Below are positions 16,176 through 25,091 of a DNA stretch of 32,174 nucleotides, piece after piece; within the stretch, counting starts at the first letter, position 1, and every line of letters begins with the position of its first letter. This stretch comes from Betaproteobacteria bacterium (GTDB lineage: Bacteria > Pseudomonadota > Gammaproteobacteria > Burkholderiales > SG8-39), in contig JACQTO010000216.1 in the NCBI GenBank assembly GCA_016210745.1, forward strand, positions 1 through 32,174, given 5' to 3'. A program made the position numbers and the translations under genes. Below the pieces are notes generated by a model. It was not told the DNA's origin. It saw nothing but the letters and a program-made list of their open reading frames with translations, and did not search any database.

Positions 16176-16781
16176 CTACACAGCGGTTCTTCTGAGCGCA
16201 GCAACTAATGCCGCAACGCCGCGCCACAGCATCGGCAGCAGCAGGATCAGCAGCAGCAGGAACAACAGCAGCGCGCCGAGAAACACCACCGGGTAAGTGA
16301 GAGCAATCCACAGCCCGGCCGGTACCAGCAGGTCTTCGGTAAATGAGAGCGTCCAGTTCGAAAACGGCTCCGGTGACGTGTTGGCGAGCGTGCGCGTGCC
16401 GGCTTTGGCGAAATGGGCGCCGCTCGTGATGGCGCCACCGAGCAGACCTGCCGCGATGGACCAAGTATAACTGTCGGCGCCAAACACCGACGCCGCCAGC
16501 GCTGCTCCGGCTGGAATGCGGATGAAGGTATGCACCGCATCCCAGAGGGTGTCGAAGCCTGGGATCTTGTCGGCGAAAAACTCGGCCAATAACAGGAAGC
16601 CGCTAACCGACAACACCAGCGGATGAGCCAAAACGGAAAGGCGTTCCGGTAGTTCGATGAGTTCGGCGTATCCGCTCAATCCGAGCAGGAACAACACCGC
16701 GTATAAGCGGATGCCGCTGGCCCAGGCGAGCGCTGCGGCGAGGGCGATGTCGGGGAGGTGTTCGATCATGCGAGAGAGCAT
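16176..16781 (-). CDS. DUF4126-family membrane protein
   Basis: A 201-residue inner-membrane protein. It opens 'IALAAALAWASGIRLYAVLFLLGLSGY', includes a central 'FADKIPGFDTLWDAVHTFIRIPAGAALAAS' and has a 'GGAITSGAHFAKAGTR' segment, all familiar from DUF4126. About five to six hydrophobic helices are visible, the last (VVFLGALLLFLLLLILLLPML) being very hydrophobic. The function is unknown. The start may be ATG 16781 or the ATG four codons later; neither has a strong ribosome site. It looks like a housekeeping or stand-alone gene unrelated to the catabolic neighbours. Repeat copy A lies 36 bases upstream of its start. Confidence 0.85.
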   Translation of the reverse strand: MLSRMIEHLPDIALAAALAWASGIRLYAVLFLLGLSGYAELIELPERLSVLAHPLVLSVSGFLLLAEFFADKIPGFDTLWDAVHTFIRIPAGAALAASVFGADSYTWSIAAGLLGGAITSGAHFAKAGTRTLANTSPEPFSNWTLSFTEDLLVPAGLWIALTYPVVFLGALLLFLLLLILLLPMLWRGVAALVAALRRTAV

Positions 16782-16817
16782 ACAGCGATAGGCAAATCAG
16801 ACCTGTGCTTTTCGCGC

Positions 16818-16968
16818 GTAGGGCCAAGTCTGCTGTTGACAAATTTAGCGAAGATTTGGTTTCCAAATTCGTCTCCCCCTTTTCGTCCAGTTGCAAGCAA
16901 CTGGACGAAAAGGGGGGATCGATAAACGGCAAGACCAGCTTCTTTGGTTCCAGTTCGTCCGGTTTAGG
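16818..16968 (+). repeat. Palindrome-centred 150-bp repeat, copy A
   Basis: One of four related intergenic elements. Its core is a perfect 20-bp inverted repeat (16875-16894 with 16897-16916) around a two-base AA centre, with one extra wobble pair outside. Left of the core it shares GCGAAGATTTGG with copies B and C. Right of the core it shares GATAAACGGCAAGA with copy C. Its left edge is the most diverged of the four. It lies in the 396-bp gap between the DUF4126 gene and an ABC receptor gene; the remainder of that gap (16969-17163) holds nothing recognisable. Confidence 0.85.
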
Positions 16969-17177
16969 ATTTGCGCCATCTTGACCCAGGCTGCATTGCA
17001 ATCCTCCCGGAGCACGTGCAACATGCGCTCTGCGTGGTGATCGGCGACGCGCAATCAGCACCGAACCGCAGCCGCGCCGCGTTGGCGTGCAGCGCAAACG
17101 AAGAAGAGACCGGTAACCGCCTGGCCGATGCATGCTTTGGTTTCCATTGAAGTCTTCCAGATGAAAGGAGTCGAACC

Positions 17178-18347
17178 ATGAAACTGAAGATGCTTGCGAT
17201 GCTCGTAGTTGCGAGCTTTATGCTCCCGGCGACTGCGCAGGAACTCGTGCTCGGGCTCTCCTATCCCAAGACCGGCCGATATTCGACCATCTCGGCCACG
17301 GAAGTTGCGGTGGACATCGCGGTGGCGGAGATCAATGCCGCCGGCGGTGTCAACGGCCGCAAGATCCGCCTCGACAAGTTCGACACGGCGAGCGACGCCA
17401 AGAACGCCCAGATCGCGGTTCAGCGCTTCGCCGAGGATGTCAAGGCGCTCGCCATCATCGGTCCCTACTCCAGCCAGGAAGCCCAGGTGGCATTCGCCAC
17501 CAGCGAGCGCCTGGAGATCGTCCAGATCCCGAACTCCGCCACCGCGCCGGGTCTCACCAAGGAGATGAAATGGGCATGGCGGGTCATCGAGGATGAAGGC
17601 AAGCAGTTCGCGCGCCTGCTCAAGACGCTCGAGTCGAAGAAGCTGGTCAAGCAGAAGACCGCCGTGGTGATCTATCCGAGCGACGAGTTCGTCGGCAAGG
17701 CTCTTTCGGCGTGGATGCCGAAGCTCCTCGAAGCCAACGGCTGGAAGCAGGTGATTCCTCCCGAGGCCTACCTCACAGAAGCCGCCGATCTCGCGCCGCA
17801 CATCACCAAGCTGAAGGGCAGGAGCCCCTCGGTGATAGCGTTCGCCGGCCTGCCAGCCGGCGCGGCCAAGGTGATGCGCGAAGTGCGCCGCCAGGGCCAT
17901 CAGAGCATAATCATCGGCTCCCAGGTGATGGCCGATCCGGACGTGGTGAAACTGCTTGGCGCGGACGGCGAAGGCACGATGTACGTCTCCTGGTACTGGT
18001 GGGACGCCAACGAGCGCACCCGCGCGTTCGAGAAAAAATTCCTCGATGAGACCAAGAAGCGCGGCATCGTCAAGGCCGGCGCGCACCATGTCGATGCCTC
18101 CGCCTACGACATCGTGTACGTTCTGGCCGATGCGATGAAGCGCGCCGGCGTGACCGGCGACCCGGCAAAGCTCAAGGCGGAGCGCAATGCCATCCGCGAG
18201 GCGCTGGCGAAAACCAGCCTCGCGGGCGTGAGCGGCAACATCTGCTTCGCCCGGGACCACGACGCCGAGCTCGCCGCCTACATCATCCGCGTTAGGAACG
18301 GCAAGCGCATCCTGGTCGACTCGCACCCGTCGGACAAATGCAACTGA
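17178..18347 (+). CDS. LivK-type ABC transporter substrate-binding protein (1)
   Basis: A 389-residue periplasmic receptor of the branched-chain amino-acid type (Peripla_BP_6 fold). A signal peptide with a cleavage site near PATAQ covers about 21 residues. The mature chain has LVLGLSYPKTGRYS, VAEINAAGGVNGRKIR, an 'IIGPYSSQEAQVAF' segment and a C terminus ending SHPSDKCN. Family members bind amino acids, amides, aromatic acids or urea and feed a LivHMGF-type permease. It has no permease beside it; the LivHMGF genes at 25.1-28.4 kb are the nearest. It is close to the receptor at 23829-25010 over its whole length, so the two are paralogues. The ATG has AAAGGAG seven bases upstream. It overlaps the next gene by 10 bases. 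Confidence 0.93.
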   Translation: MKLKMLAMLVVASFMLPATAQELVLGLSYPKTGRYSTISATEVAVDIAVAEINAAGGVNGRKIRLDKFDTASDAKNAQIAVQRFAEDVKALAIIGPYSSQEAQVAFATSERLEIVQIPNSATAPGLTKEMKWAWRVIEDEGKQFARLLKTLESKKLVKQKTAVVIYPSDEFVGKALSAWMPKLLEANGWKQVIPPEAYLTEAADLAPHITKLKGRSPSVIAFAGLPAGAAKVMREVRRQGHQSIIIGSQVMADPDVVKLLGADGEGTMYVSWYWWDANERTRAFEKKFLDETKKRGIVKAGAHHVDASAYDIVYVLADAMKRAGVTGDPAKLKAERNAIREALAKTSLAGVSGNICFARDHDAELAAYIIRVRNGKRILVDSHPSDKCN

Positions 18348-19210
18348 TCGGCGACATCTCGGTCACTCGGGTAGTGGAGAGCGAAGGGTCCTTCGCGCCC
18401 ATCGACTTTCTGCTGCCCGGGATCACGAGCGAACTCCTGCAGGCCAATCGCTGGCTGCGGCCCGCCTTTGTCGACGATGCGAACAACGTGGTGATGAGCT
18501 TTCACAGCTACGTGCTGCGCACCCCGCGGCATACGATCCTGGTAGATAGCTGCGTCGGCAACGAAAAAGAGCGGCCCCTGCGCCCGCAGTGGCATCGGCA
18601 GCGATTCGACTTCCTCGATAGGCTGGCGCGTGCGGGTGTGAAGCCCGAGGAAATCGACTTCGTGTTCTGCACCCACATGCATGCCGACCACGTCGGCTGG
18701 AACACCCGGCTGCGCGACGGGAACTGGGTGCCGACCTTACCCGGAGCGCGCTACCTTTTCGCGCGCCGGGAATACGAGTACTGGGAACGAATGCATCGGG
18801 AGGCGCTCGCAAAGGGCGAGGCGGTGCCGAATCACGGCTCCTTCGCCGACAGCGTTCTGCCGGTCATGGAAGCCGGGCAGGCCGTTCTGGTCGAGAGCGA
18901 CCACGAGATCGAAGACGGGGTGCACCTTGAAGCCGCCTACGGTCACACGCCTGGCGCCTGCCTGCTGCACGCCAGGAACCGCAACCAGCACGGGATCTTC
19001 GCCGGCGACGTGATGCACACGCCGGTGCAGCTCGCCGATCCAGGGCTGTCGTCGCGCTTCTGCTCCGATCCCTTGCAATCCGCCCGCACCCGCCTGGCAC
19101 TGTGCGAGCGCTACGCCGACACCGCCACCATGGTCTTCACCGGGCACTTCCCTTTGCCAAACGCTGCGCGCCTCGTCCGCACCGGCACGGCTTTCGGGCT
19201 GCATAATTAG
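18338..19210 (+). CDS. Metallo-beta-lactamase-fold hydrolase
   Basis: A 290-residue MBL-fold protein with a complete dinuclear metal site: THMHADHVGW supplies H113, H115, D117 and H118, followed by H203 (YGHTPG), D224 (FAGDVMH) and H270 (FTGHFP). These enzymes hydrolyse lactones, thioesters, phosphodiesters or related bonds; the lack of a signal peptide suggests a cytoplasmic location. AHL-lactonase-like and quinol-lactonase-like members have this architecture, but the substrate is not deducible. The ATG lies inside the last codons of the ABC receptor gene (ATGCAACTGA overlap), implying translational coupling. Its TAG stop lies at the left edge of repeat copy B. Confidence 0.92.
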   Translation: MQLIGDISVTRVVESEGSFAPIDFLLPGITSELLQANRWLRPAFVDDANNVVMSFHSYVLRTPRHTILVDSCVGNEKERPLRPQWHRQRFDFLDRLARAGVKPEEIDFVFCTHMHADHVGWNTRLRDGNWVPTLPGARYLFARREYEYWERMHREALAKGEAVPNHGSFADSVLPVMEAGQAVLVESDHEIEDGVHLEAAYGHTPGACLLHARNRNQHGIFAGDVMHTPVQLADPGLSSRFCSDPLQSARTRLALCERYADTATMVFTGHFPLPNAARLVRTGTAFGLHN

Positions 19211-19362
19211 TCAGTTACAAGTTTAGTGTTGGCAGATTTGGCGAAGATTTGGACCTCAACTTCGTCTCCCCCTTTCCGTTCAGTTGCTTGCAACTGAACG
19301 GAAAGGGGGAGATTGATTAACGGCAAGAGCAGCATCGATGGTTCCGCCTCACGCGGCTTAGG
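19207..19362 (+). repeat. Palindrome-centred 150-bp repeat, copy B
   Basis: This copy has a perfect 23-bp inverted repeat (19265-19287 with 19290-19312) around a TT centre. The left edge TTAGTCAGTTACAAGT is shared almost exactly with copy D (TTAGTCACTTACAAGT). The right flank GATTGATTAACGGCAAGA and the ending GGCTTAGG match copies C and D. It fills most of the gap between the convergent MBL-fold and acyl-CoA synthetase genes and overlaps the MBL stop codon. Confidence 0.88.
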
Positions 19363-19431
19363 AGTCACCACGCCATACACGTGGTTGTCCCTCCCGCAAG
19401 CCCTGCGCTTCCCGGGCCGCTCTGTGCCCGC

Positions 19432-21534
19432 TCAGTCAGGTGCGCGCGGCACGATCAGCGCATCGAGCGCGAGCGCACCGCGCGCGTGCACGACGAAGGG
19501 GTTGATGTCGATACTTTCGAGTTCGGCCGCATGCCGCGCCGCGAAAACCGAGAGGCGCGAGAGCGCCTCGGCGAGTGCGCCCAGGTCGGCGCGCTCGCGG
19601 CCGCGCGCACCGTCGAGCAGGGGAAAGCCGCGGATTTCGCGGATCATGGCAAGCGCTTCGCTGCGTCCGAACGGCGCTGGCCGCCAGGCGAGATCGCGGT
19701 AGACTTCCACGAACACCCCGCCGATGCCGAAAGCGACGAAGGCTCCCAATGCAGGATCGACCTTCACGCCGATAAATGTCTCCACGCCACCGGTCACCAT
19801 GGGGCTCACCAGGACGCCGGAGATGTTTGCCGCCGGATGAGCGGAACGCACGCGTGCGATCAGCGCATCGAAACATTGCGCTGCCGAAGCCGCGGCCACG
19901 CCGAGCATCACTCCGCCCGACTCGGTCTTGTGCGGCAAATCCGGCGAAGCCACTTTGAGCGCGACCGCGCCGCCGATGCGAGCCGCTTCATCGGCGGCCT
20001 GCGCCGCGGAGGTCACGAGTCGCGCGGAAACAACCGGGATGCCGATGATTTCGAGGACGGCGCGCGCCGCGGCCTCATCGGTCGCCATGGCGATAGGCGG
20101 ACCCGAATAGGGCGCAAGCGCGGGAACGTCGTCGAGACATCGATCGGCGTGCGGACGTGCCGCCGAGACGTGCGCCAACGCGGCCACGCAAGCGACGGCG
20201 CGCGCCGGGTCGTCGAACACGAGAAAGCCGTCCTGCTCGAGCAAAGCACTGCGCTCCCGCGGCGCAAGAATCGCCAGCGCAATCACACGATCGGGAAATC
20301 GACAACGCAGTCGCACCAGGCGGCTGCGCAGTTCATCGAAGAACCGGTCCACATATCCCAGGTGGCTCAGGAAACACACCAGCGCCGGATAGCCGCCGTC
20401 CTCCAGCGCGATCTCGACGAAGCGGGCGAGCAGCGCCATGTCCGCCATCGCAGGCGCGCCGGCGTCGATTGGATTGCGGGTCGCCGCGAACGAGACGAGT
20501 TCGCGCATGCGGCGCTCGCCGTGCGCCGGCATGGGCGGAATTTCGAGGCCGCCGCCGGCGGCCTCGTCGGCCATCAGCGCCGCGACACCCCCCGATATCG
20601 ACACGAGGCCGATGCTGGGTGCCGCCAAACGCTGCGCTCGCGAGCAGGCAGCGGTGAGATCGATCAGTTCGTTCAGCGCGCGCATGCGCACCGCGCCATG
20701 CCGCGCAAGCAATGCGCCGAACAGTTCGTCAGAAGCCGCAAGCGAGGCGGTGTGCGACGCCACGGCATTGGCGCCCGCTTCAGAGGTGCCGGCTTTGAGC
20801 ACCAGCACCGGTTTGTCGGCTGCGGCGGCTGCGGCAAGCGCCTGTGCCAGACGACCGCCGTCGCGGCAGCCTTCCACATAGACCACGAGCACCCTCGTGT
20901 CCGCATCGGCGGCGAGGAATTCGATGCAGTCGGCGAGATCGACGTCGCATTGATTGCCCGTTGCGACCCATTTCGCCAGACCGATTGAGCGTTCACGCAA
21001 GCGCACCAGGATGTCCACGCCCACCGCGCCGGACTGGCTCGCGACGCTGACCGGACCCTTCGTGGGCCATCCGGATCCGCCGTGGTGCTCGAACGACGAG
21101 GAGAAGGTCGCGACGAATCCTGAGGCGAGGTCGAACGCCCCCATGCTGTTCGGACCGAGCACCCGCACCCCGCCTTCGCGAGCGACGCGCAGCATCTGCT
21201 CCTGCAGGACGCGGCCTTCTTCGGAAAGCTCGGCGAAGCCGGCCGAAAACACTACGGCAAGCGGCACGCGGGCGAGCGCGACGTCTTGCATTGCCGCGAT
21301 GGACTGCGCGGCCGGAACCGCAATCACCGCGCAATCCACCGGTTCGCCGATTGCGCTTACGGAAGGCCATGCGCGCAGCCCCTGCACCTCGGACGCGCCG
21401 GGATTCACCGGATAGAGCAGTCCGGTGTACCCGCGCAGCTTCGAGTAGTGCACCGGCATGCCGCCGGGCTTGCACGGATCGGTGGATGCGCCGACGATCG
21501 CTGCGGAGCGCGGGCGGAACAGACGTTCGAGCAT
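19432..21534 (-). CDS. NDP-forming acyl-CoA synthetase (acetate-CoA ligase family)
   Basis: A 700-residue single-chain synthetase with alpha and beta parts fused. The N-terminal CoA-binding domain starts RPRSAAIVGAST and contains VLGPNSMG near 126-131. The ligase domain includes SVASQSGAVG. H261 in ASHTASLA is the expected phosphohistidine. A C-terminal ATP-grasp region (about 480-690) has ALKVASPDLPHKTESGGVML and ESIDINPFVV. The family interconverts acyl-CoA and acid with ADP/ATP or GDP/GTP through an acyl phosphate and phospho-His. The acyl group is unknown. It starts seven bases after the thiolase-like stop, in the same operon, which supports a CoA-linked end of a catabolic pathway. The C-terminal arrangement is complete. 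Confidence 0.92.
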   Translation of the reverse strand: MLERLFRPRSAAIVGASTDPCKPGGMPVHYSKLRGYTGLLYPVNPGASEVQGLRAWPSVSAIGEPVDCAVIAVPAAQSIAAMQDVALARVPLAVVFSAGFAELSEEGRVLQEQMLRVAREGGVRVLGPNSMGAFDLASGFVATFSSSFEHHGGSGWPTKGPVSVASQSGAVGVDILVRLRERSIGLAKWVATGNQCDVDLADCIEFLAADADTRVLVVYVEGCRDGGRLAQALAAAAAADKPVLVLKAGTSEAGANAVASHTASLAASDELFGALLARHGAVRMRALNELIDLTAACSRAQRLAAPSIGLVSISGGVAALMADEAAGGGLEIPPMPAHGERRMRELVSFAATRNPIDAGAPAMADMALLARFVEIALEDGGYPALVCFLSHLGYVDRFFDELRSRLVRLRCRFPDRVIALAILAPRERSALLEQDGFLVFDDPARAVACVAALAHVSAARPHADRCLDDVPALAPYSGPPIAMATDEAAARAVLEIIGIPVVSARLVTSAAQAADEAARIGGAVALKVASPDLPHKTESGGVMLGVAAASAAQCFDALIARVRSAHPAANISGVLVSPMVTGGVETFIGVKVDPALGAFVAFGIGGVFVEVYRDLAWRPAPFGRSEALAMIREIRGFPLLDGARGRERADLGALAEALSRLSVFAARHAAELESIDINPFVVHARGALALDALIVPRAPD

Positions 21535-21541
21535 GTGTACG

Positions 21542-22690
21542 TCAGAGGGCGGATTCGGTGCCCAGCACCACCGTCACCTGTGAGGACAGCGTGCCGCCGT
21601 TGCCGTTGCACAGCGCAATCTCGGCGTTACGCACCTGGCGCTCGCCGGCGCCTCCCCGCAACTGCGTTACCGCCTCGACGAGCAGGAAGATGCCGTACAT
21701 GCCGGGATGCACGCATGACAGCCCGCCGCCATTGGTGTTCACCGGCAGTCGCCCTCCAGGTGCGATGGACCCGCCTTCGACAAAGCGCCCGCCTTCGCCT
21801 TTGGCGCAGAAGCCCAGGTCTTCGAGGGCGAGAATCGTATTGATGCTGAATGCATCGTAGATCCCCACGACATCCACCTCGCCGACCGTAACGCCCGCCA
21901 TGCCCATCGCTTTCGGCCCGGATTCGGTCGCGGCGGTCACCGTGACGTCGGGCATCGAGGAAATCTGCCGGTGCCAAAGGGCTGCGGCTCCGCCGAGGAA
22001 ATAGACTGGTTTTTGCGGTAAGTCGCGCGAGCGCTCGGCGCGCACCATGACGATTGCGCCTGCGCCGTCGGTGACCAGGCAGCAGTCGCGCACCGTGAGC
22101 GGATCGCATACCATGCGCGAAGCGCGCGCGTCCGCAATGCTGAGCGCATCGCGCATAAAGGCGTCCGGATTGAGCCGCGCCCATGCCCGCGCCGCCACTG
22201 CGACTTCGGCAAGTTGCTCGACGGTAGTGCCGTACTGGTGCATGTGGCGCGCTGCGGCCAGCGCAAACGGGCCGACCATGTAGTTCGGCTTGTAGGCGAT
22301 CTCGAACGGCGGCGGGTCGGAGAACGCCACCGAGCGCCTTGCGGTGCGCTGGTTCGAGCCGTAGCAAATCAGTGCCACATTGCACAGCCCCGACTGCAGG
22401 GCCAAGGTGGCGGAGAGTGCAAAGTCGAGGAATGACGAACCGCCGATGTTGGTGCCGTCGACGTAGCCCGGCCGGATGCCCAGGAATTCCGCGGTCGACA
22501 GCACGGGAAGGAAATTGACAGAATTCGCCGTGAACAGGCCATCGACATCGCGCAGGGTCATGCCGGCATCGGCAAGGGCGCTGCACGCAGCCTGGCTGAG
22601 CAGTTCGAGATGGCTATAGCCGGGCGCTTCGCCCAGGCCGGCCAGGCCGACGCCGACAATCGAGGATGCGCCGCGCAGCGGGTGTGCCAA
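21542..22690 (-). CDS. Thiolase-fold protein without the usual nucleophilic cysteine
   Basis: A 382-residue protein of the SCPx/Ltp-like thiolase group. The position where thiolases carry the acyl-accepting Cys reads GGSSFL (83-88), so that Cys is absent. H328 in SCVHPGMYG and C361 in CNGNGG are retained. Such proteins can act as retro-aldolases or condensing enzymes, often with a DUF35 (OB-fold) partner, and no such partner is in this window. The start is a TTG at 22688-22690, four bases after the stop of the Bug receptor, with AAGG about ten bases before it. No earlier in-frame start exists and the N terminus (GASSIVGVG) is family-like. It is followed by an acyl-CoA synthetase in the same operon. 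Confidence 0.85.
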   Translation of the reverse strand: MAHPLRGASSIVGVGLAGLGEAPGYSHLELLSQAACSALADAGMTLRDVDGLFTANSVNFLPVLSTAEFLGIRPGYVDGTNIGGSSFLDFALSATLALQSGLCNVALICYGSNQRTARRSVAFSDPPPFEIAYKPNYMVGPFALAAARHMHQYGTTVEQLAEVAVAARAWARLNPDAFMRDALSIADARASRMVCDPLTVRDCCLVTDGAGAIVMVRAERSRDLPQKPVYFLGGAAALWHRQISSMPDVTVTAATESGPKAMGMAGVTVGEVDVVGIYDAFSINTILALEDLGFCAKGEGGRFVEGGSIAPGGRLPVNTNGGGLSCVHPGMYGIFLLVEAVTQLRGGAGERQVRNAEIALCNGNGGTLSSQVTVVLGTESAL

Positions 22691-22693
22691 AAC

Positions 22694-23674
22694 TCAATCC
22701 GCCTTGATCCCGGCAGCGCGTATCACCTTTCCCCAGCGCGCAAGATCGGCGCGCAGGAAAGCATCGAGGTCCTCGGCGCCCGCAGCCGGCGACTCGGCCC
22801 CGAAGGTGCGAAACTTCTCGCGGACTCCCGGATCCTGTAAAGCTGCAATCGAATCGGCGCGTATCTTTGCAACCGTTTCCGCTGGAATCCCCGCAGGGCC
22901 GATCAACAAGAACCAGGTGACCGCCTCAAAATCCACCACGCCCTGTTCGGCGAACGTGGGCACATCGGGGATCGAAGCGTTGCGCTTGCGCGCCGGGAGA
23001 GCGATGGCGCGAAGTTTGCCGGACCTGACGTGCGGCAGCACGGTGGGCACCGTCGCAAACATCATGGTGATCTGTCCGCCAAGAAGGTCGTTGACCGCGG
23101 GGGCGACTCCCTTATAGGGTACGTGCGTCATCTTCACGCTGTAGTGCAGGTTGAGGAACTCTCCTGCGATGTGCGCCTGCGAGCCGTTGGCCGGCGAGCC
23201 GAAGGTCAGCTTCGAGGGGTTGCTGCGGGCGAGGGCTGCGAGCTCCTGAAGGGTTTTCGCCGACACGCCGGCGTTGACGACGAGCAGGTTGTCCATGTCG
23301 GCGACACGCGCGATGAGAGTGAAATCCCTGACAGGGTCATACGGCAGCTTCGGGAAGAGGTGTGGATTGACGCCCAGGGTGTTGGTCGGCGCCACCAGCA
23401 GCAAGTAGCCGTCGGGCGGCGCGTTCTTCAGCAACTCCATGGACACGATGCCCGACGCCCCCGGCTTGGCTTCGACCACCACCGGCTGCTTCCAGGTTGC
23501 CTGGAGCTTCTCACCGAGGATCCGTGCCATCAGGTCGGTCGGACCGCCGGCGGGGAAACCGGTGATTAGCCTTACCGGCTTAGACGGAAAGGACTGCGAG
23601 TATACCGGCCCGACGCCTGAAAAGGCGGCGATAACGGTGCACGCAACTGCGATCCAGAACCTGCGATCCATCAT
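22694..23674 (-). CDS. Bug/TctC-family periplasmic solute-binding protein (3)
   Basis: A 326-residue exported receptor. The signal peptide is MMDRRFWIAVACTVIAAFSG with cleavage near VYSQ. Landmarks are RLITGFPAGGPTDLMAR, VVEAKPGASGIVSM, PYDPVRDFTLIARV and HVPYKGVAPAVNDLLGG. The ATG at 23674 has AGGAGG nine bases upstream; the frame open to 23701 adds residues lying over that site and is rejected. Its stop is four bases before the thiolase-like start, so receptor, thiolase-like protein and acyl-CoA synthetase form one tight operon. No TctAB permease is present. The ligand is probably the acid or ester whose CoA derivative these enzymes handle, which is inference. Confidence 0.93.
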   Translation of the reverse strand: MMDRRFWIAVACTVIAAFSGVGPVYSQSFPSKPVRLITGFPAGGPTDLMARILGEKLQATWKQPVVVEAKPGASGIVSMELLKNAPPDGYLLLVAPTNTLGVNPHLFPKLPYDPVRDFTLIARVADMDNLLVVNAGVSAKTLQELAALARSNPSKLTFGSPANGSQAHIAGEFLNLHYSVKMTHVPYKGVAPAVNDLLGGQITMMFATVPTVLPHVRSGKLRAIALPARKRNASIPDVPTFAEQGVVDFEAVTWFLLIGPAGIPAETVAKIRADSIAALQDPGVREKFRTFGAESPAAGAEDLDAFLRADLARWGKVIRAAGIKAD

Positions 23675-23828
23675 GATGTCACTCCTCCTGTCACCCGTCA
23701 TTGCGATCGCACGGAATCGGCGGCACCGCGCCCGCCCGATTCCGGACCATCGATAAATACGTCAGCGCACGTTACGTCAGAAGGCATTGATCGCCTACGG
23801 CGCGGCGCAGGCCACTATACGCGCCAGA

Positions 23829-25010
23829 TTATTTGCACTTGTCCGACGGATGCGAATCGACCAGGTAACGCTTGCCGCCCTTGATGCCGATTGCGAAGCC
23901 GGCGAGTTCGGCTTCGCGGTCCTTGTCGAAACAGATATGACCGCTGACACCCGGAAGACTGGTCGTGGCAAGGGCCACGCGGATCGCGTCGCGTTCGGCC
24001 CTCAGCTTGGCTGGATCGCCGGTCACCTTCGCTCGCCTCATCGCATCGGCATAGACGTAGACGATGTCATAGCCCGCCGCGTCGACATGATGCGCGCCGT
24101 TCCTGGGGTCGTTGCGCTTCTTCGATTCCTGAATGAATTTCTTCTCGAAATTGCGCGTCATGTCGTTGAAATCCCACCAGTACCACGAGACGTAGACAGC
24201 GCCTTCGCCGTCCGGTCCGAGCTTGATTCCGAGATCGGGATCGGCGATCGTGCCGCCGCCGACCAGCCGACCGGAGAATCCCTGGCGGCGCGCTTCCCTC
24301 ATCAATTTCGCTGCCGGCTCGGGTACCGACCCGAAAGCGATGATGTCGGGGTTCTTGCCGCGCATCTTGGTGACTTGCGGCGAAAGATCTGAAGCTGCGA
24401 ACGGAAAACCTTCGCCCGGAACCACTTCGGTCCAACCGTGTTTCTTGAGCAGTGCCGGGAACAGCTTGGTGCCGAGGATCTGACCGACCGCATCGTCGGT
24501 CGGATAGAACACCGCCGCAGTCTTTGCCTTGGCGAGTCCTTTGCGCTCGAGGCTGATCAAGAGCCGCGTGAACTGCTTGCCTTCGTCCTCGGTGAGTCGG
24601 AAGGCCCACTTTTTGCCAACAGTCATCCCGGGCGCGGACGAGGCATTGGGCATCTGGACGATCTCCAGGCGCTCCCCGGCTGCAAAAGCGACCTGGGCCT
24701 CCTGGCTGGAAAACGGCCCGATGATCGCAAGCGCTTTCTTGTCCTCGGCCAACTGCTGCACCGCGATCTGCGCATTTTTGGCGTCGCTCGCGGTGTCGAA
24801 TTTCTCCACGCGAAGCTTCTTGCCGTTGACGCCGCCGGCGGCATTGATCTCGGCCACCGCGATGTCGACCGCGATCTCGGTCTTCGACGCTGTCGCGTAT
24901 CGACCGGTTTTTGCGTGCGACAGACCCAGCACCAGGTCCTGGGCCGCCGCAGGCATAATGAATGCGGTTGCGGCGATGGCAGCTGCTGCAACAAGAATCG
25001 GCTTCTTCAT
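23829..25010 (-). CDS. LivK-type ABC transporter substrate-binding protein (2)
   Basis: A 393-residue periplasmic receptor. The signal peptide is MKKPILVAAAAIAATAFIMP with cleavage near AAAQ. The mature start LVLGLSHAKTGRYA, the 'AVAEINAAGGVNGKK' segment, 'IIGPFSSQEAQVAF', 'VYVSWYWWDFND' and the C terminus SHPSDKCK are nearly those of the receptor at 17178-18347, so the two are close paralogues. The ATG has GGAGGAG eight bases upstream. It sits 81 bases downstream of livF in the same direction and is the natural receptor for the LivHMGF permease upstream. The ligand is unknown; acidic, amidic and aromatic compounds are all bound by this family. Confidence 0.93.
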   Translation of the reverse strand: MKKPILVAAAAIAATAFIMPAAAQDLVLGLSHAKTGRYATASKTEIAVDIAVAEINAAGGVNGKKLRVEKFDTASDAKNAQIAVQQLAEDKKALAIIGPFSSQEAQVAFAAGERLEIVQMPNASSAPGMTVGKKWAFRLTEDEGKQFTRLLISLERKGLAKAKTAAVFYPTDDAVGQILGTKLFPALLKKHGWTEVVPGEGFPFAASDLSPQVTKMRGKNPDIIAFGSVPEPAAKLMREARRQGFSGRLVGGGTIADPDLGIKLGPDGEGAVYVSWYWWDFNDMTRNFEKKFIQESKKRNDPRNGAHHVDAAGYDIVYVYADAMRRAKVTGDPAKLRAERDAIRVALATTSLPGVSGHICFDKDREAELAGFAIGIKGGKRYLVDSHPSDKCK

Positions 25011-25091
25011 GACTTTATCTCCTCCAACAGGTTTTCTGAACTGCGGGCTCTGAAACGGCGTGGCGAGTCTAGCATGACGAATTGCGGATGG

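Noticed and set aside
19381-20988. 535-codon plus-strand open frame
   Set aside because: It is antisense to the acyl-CoA synthetase, whose domains and active-site His are clear; the antisense product is low-complexity and lacks a ribosome site.
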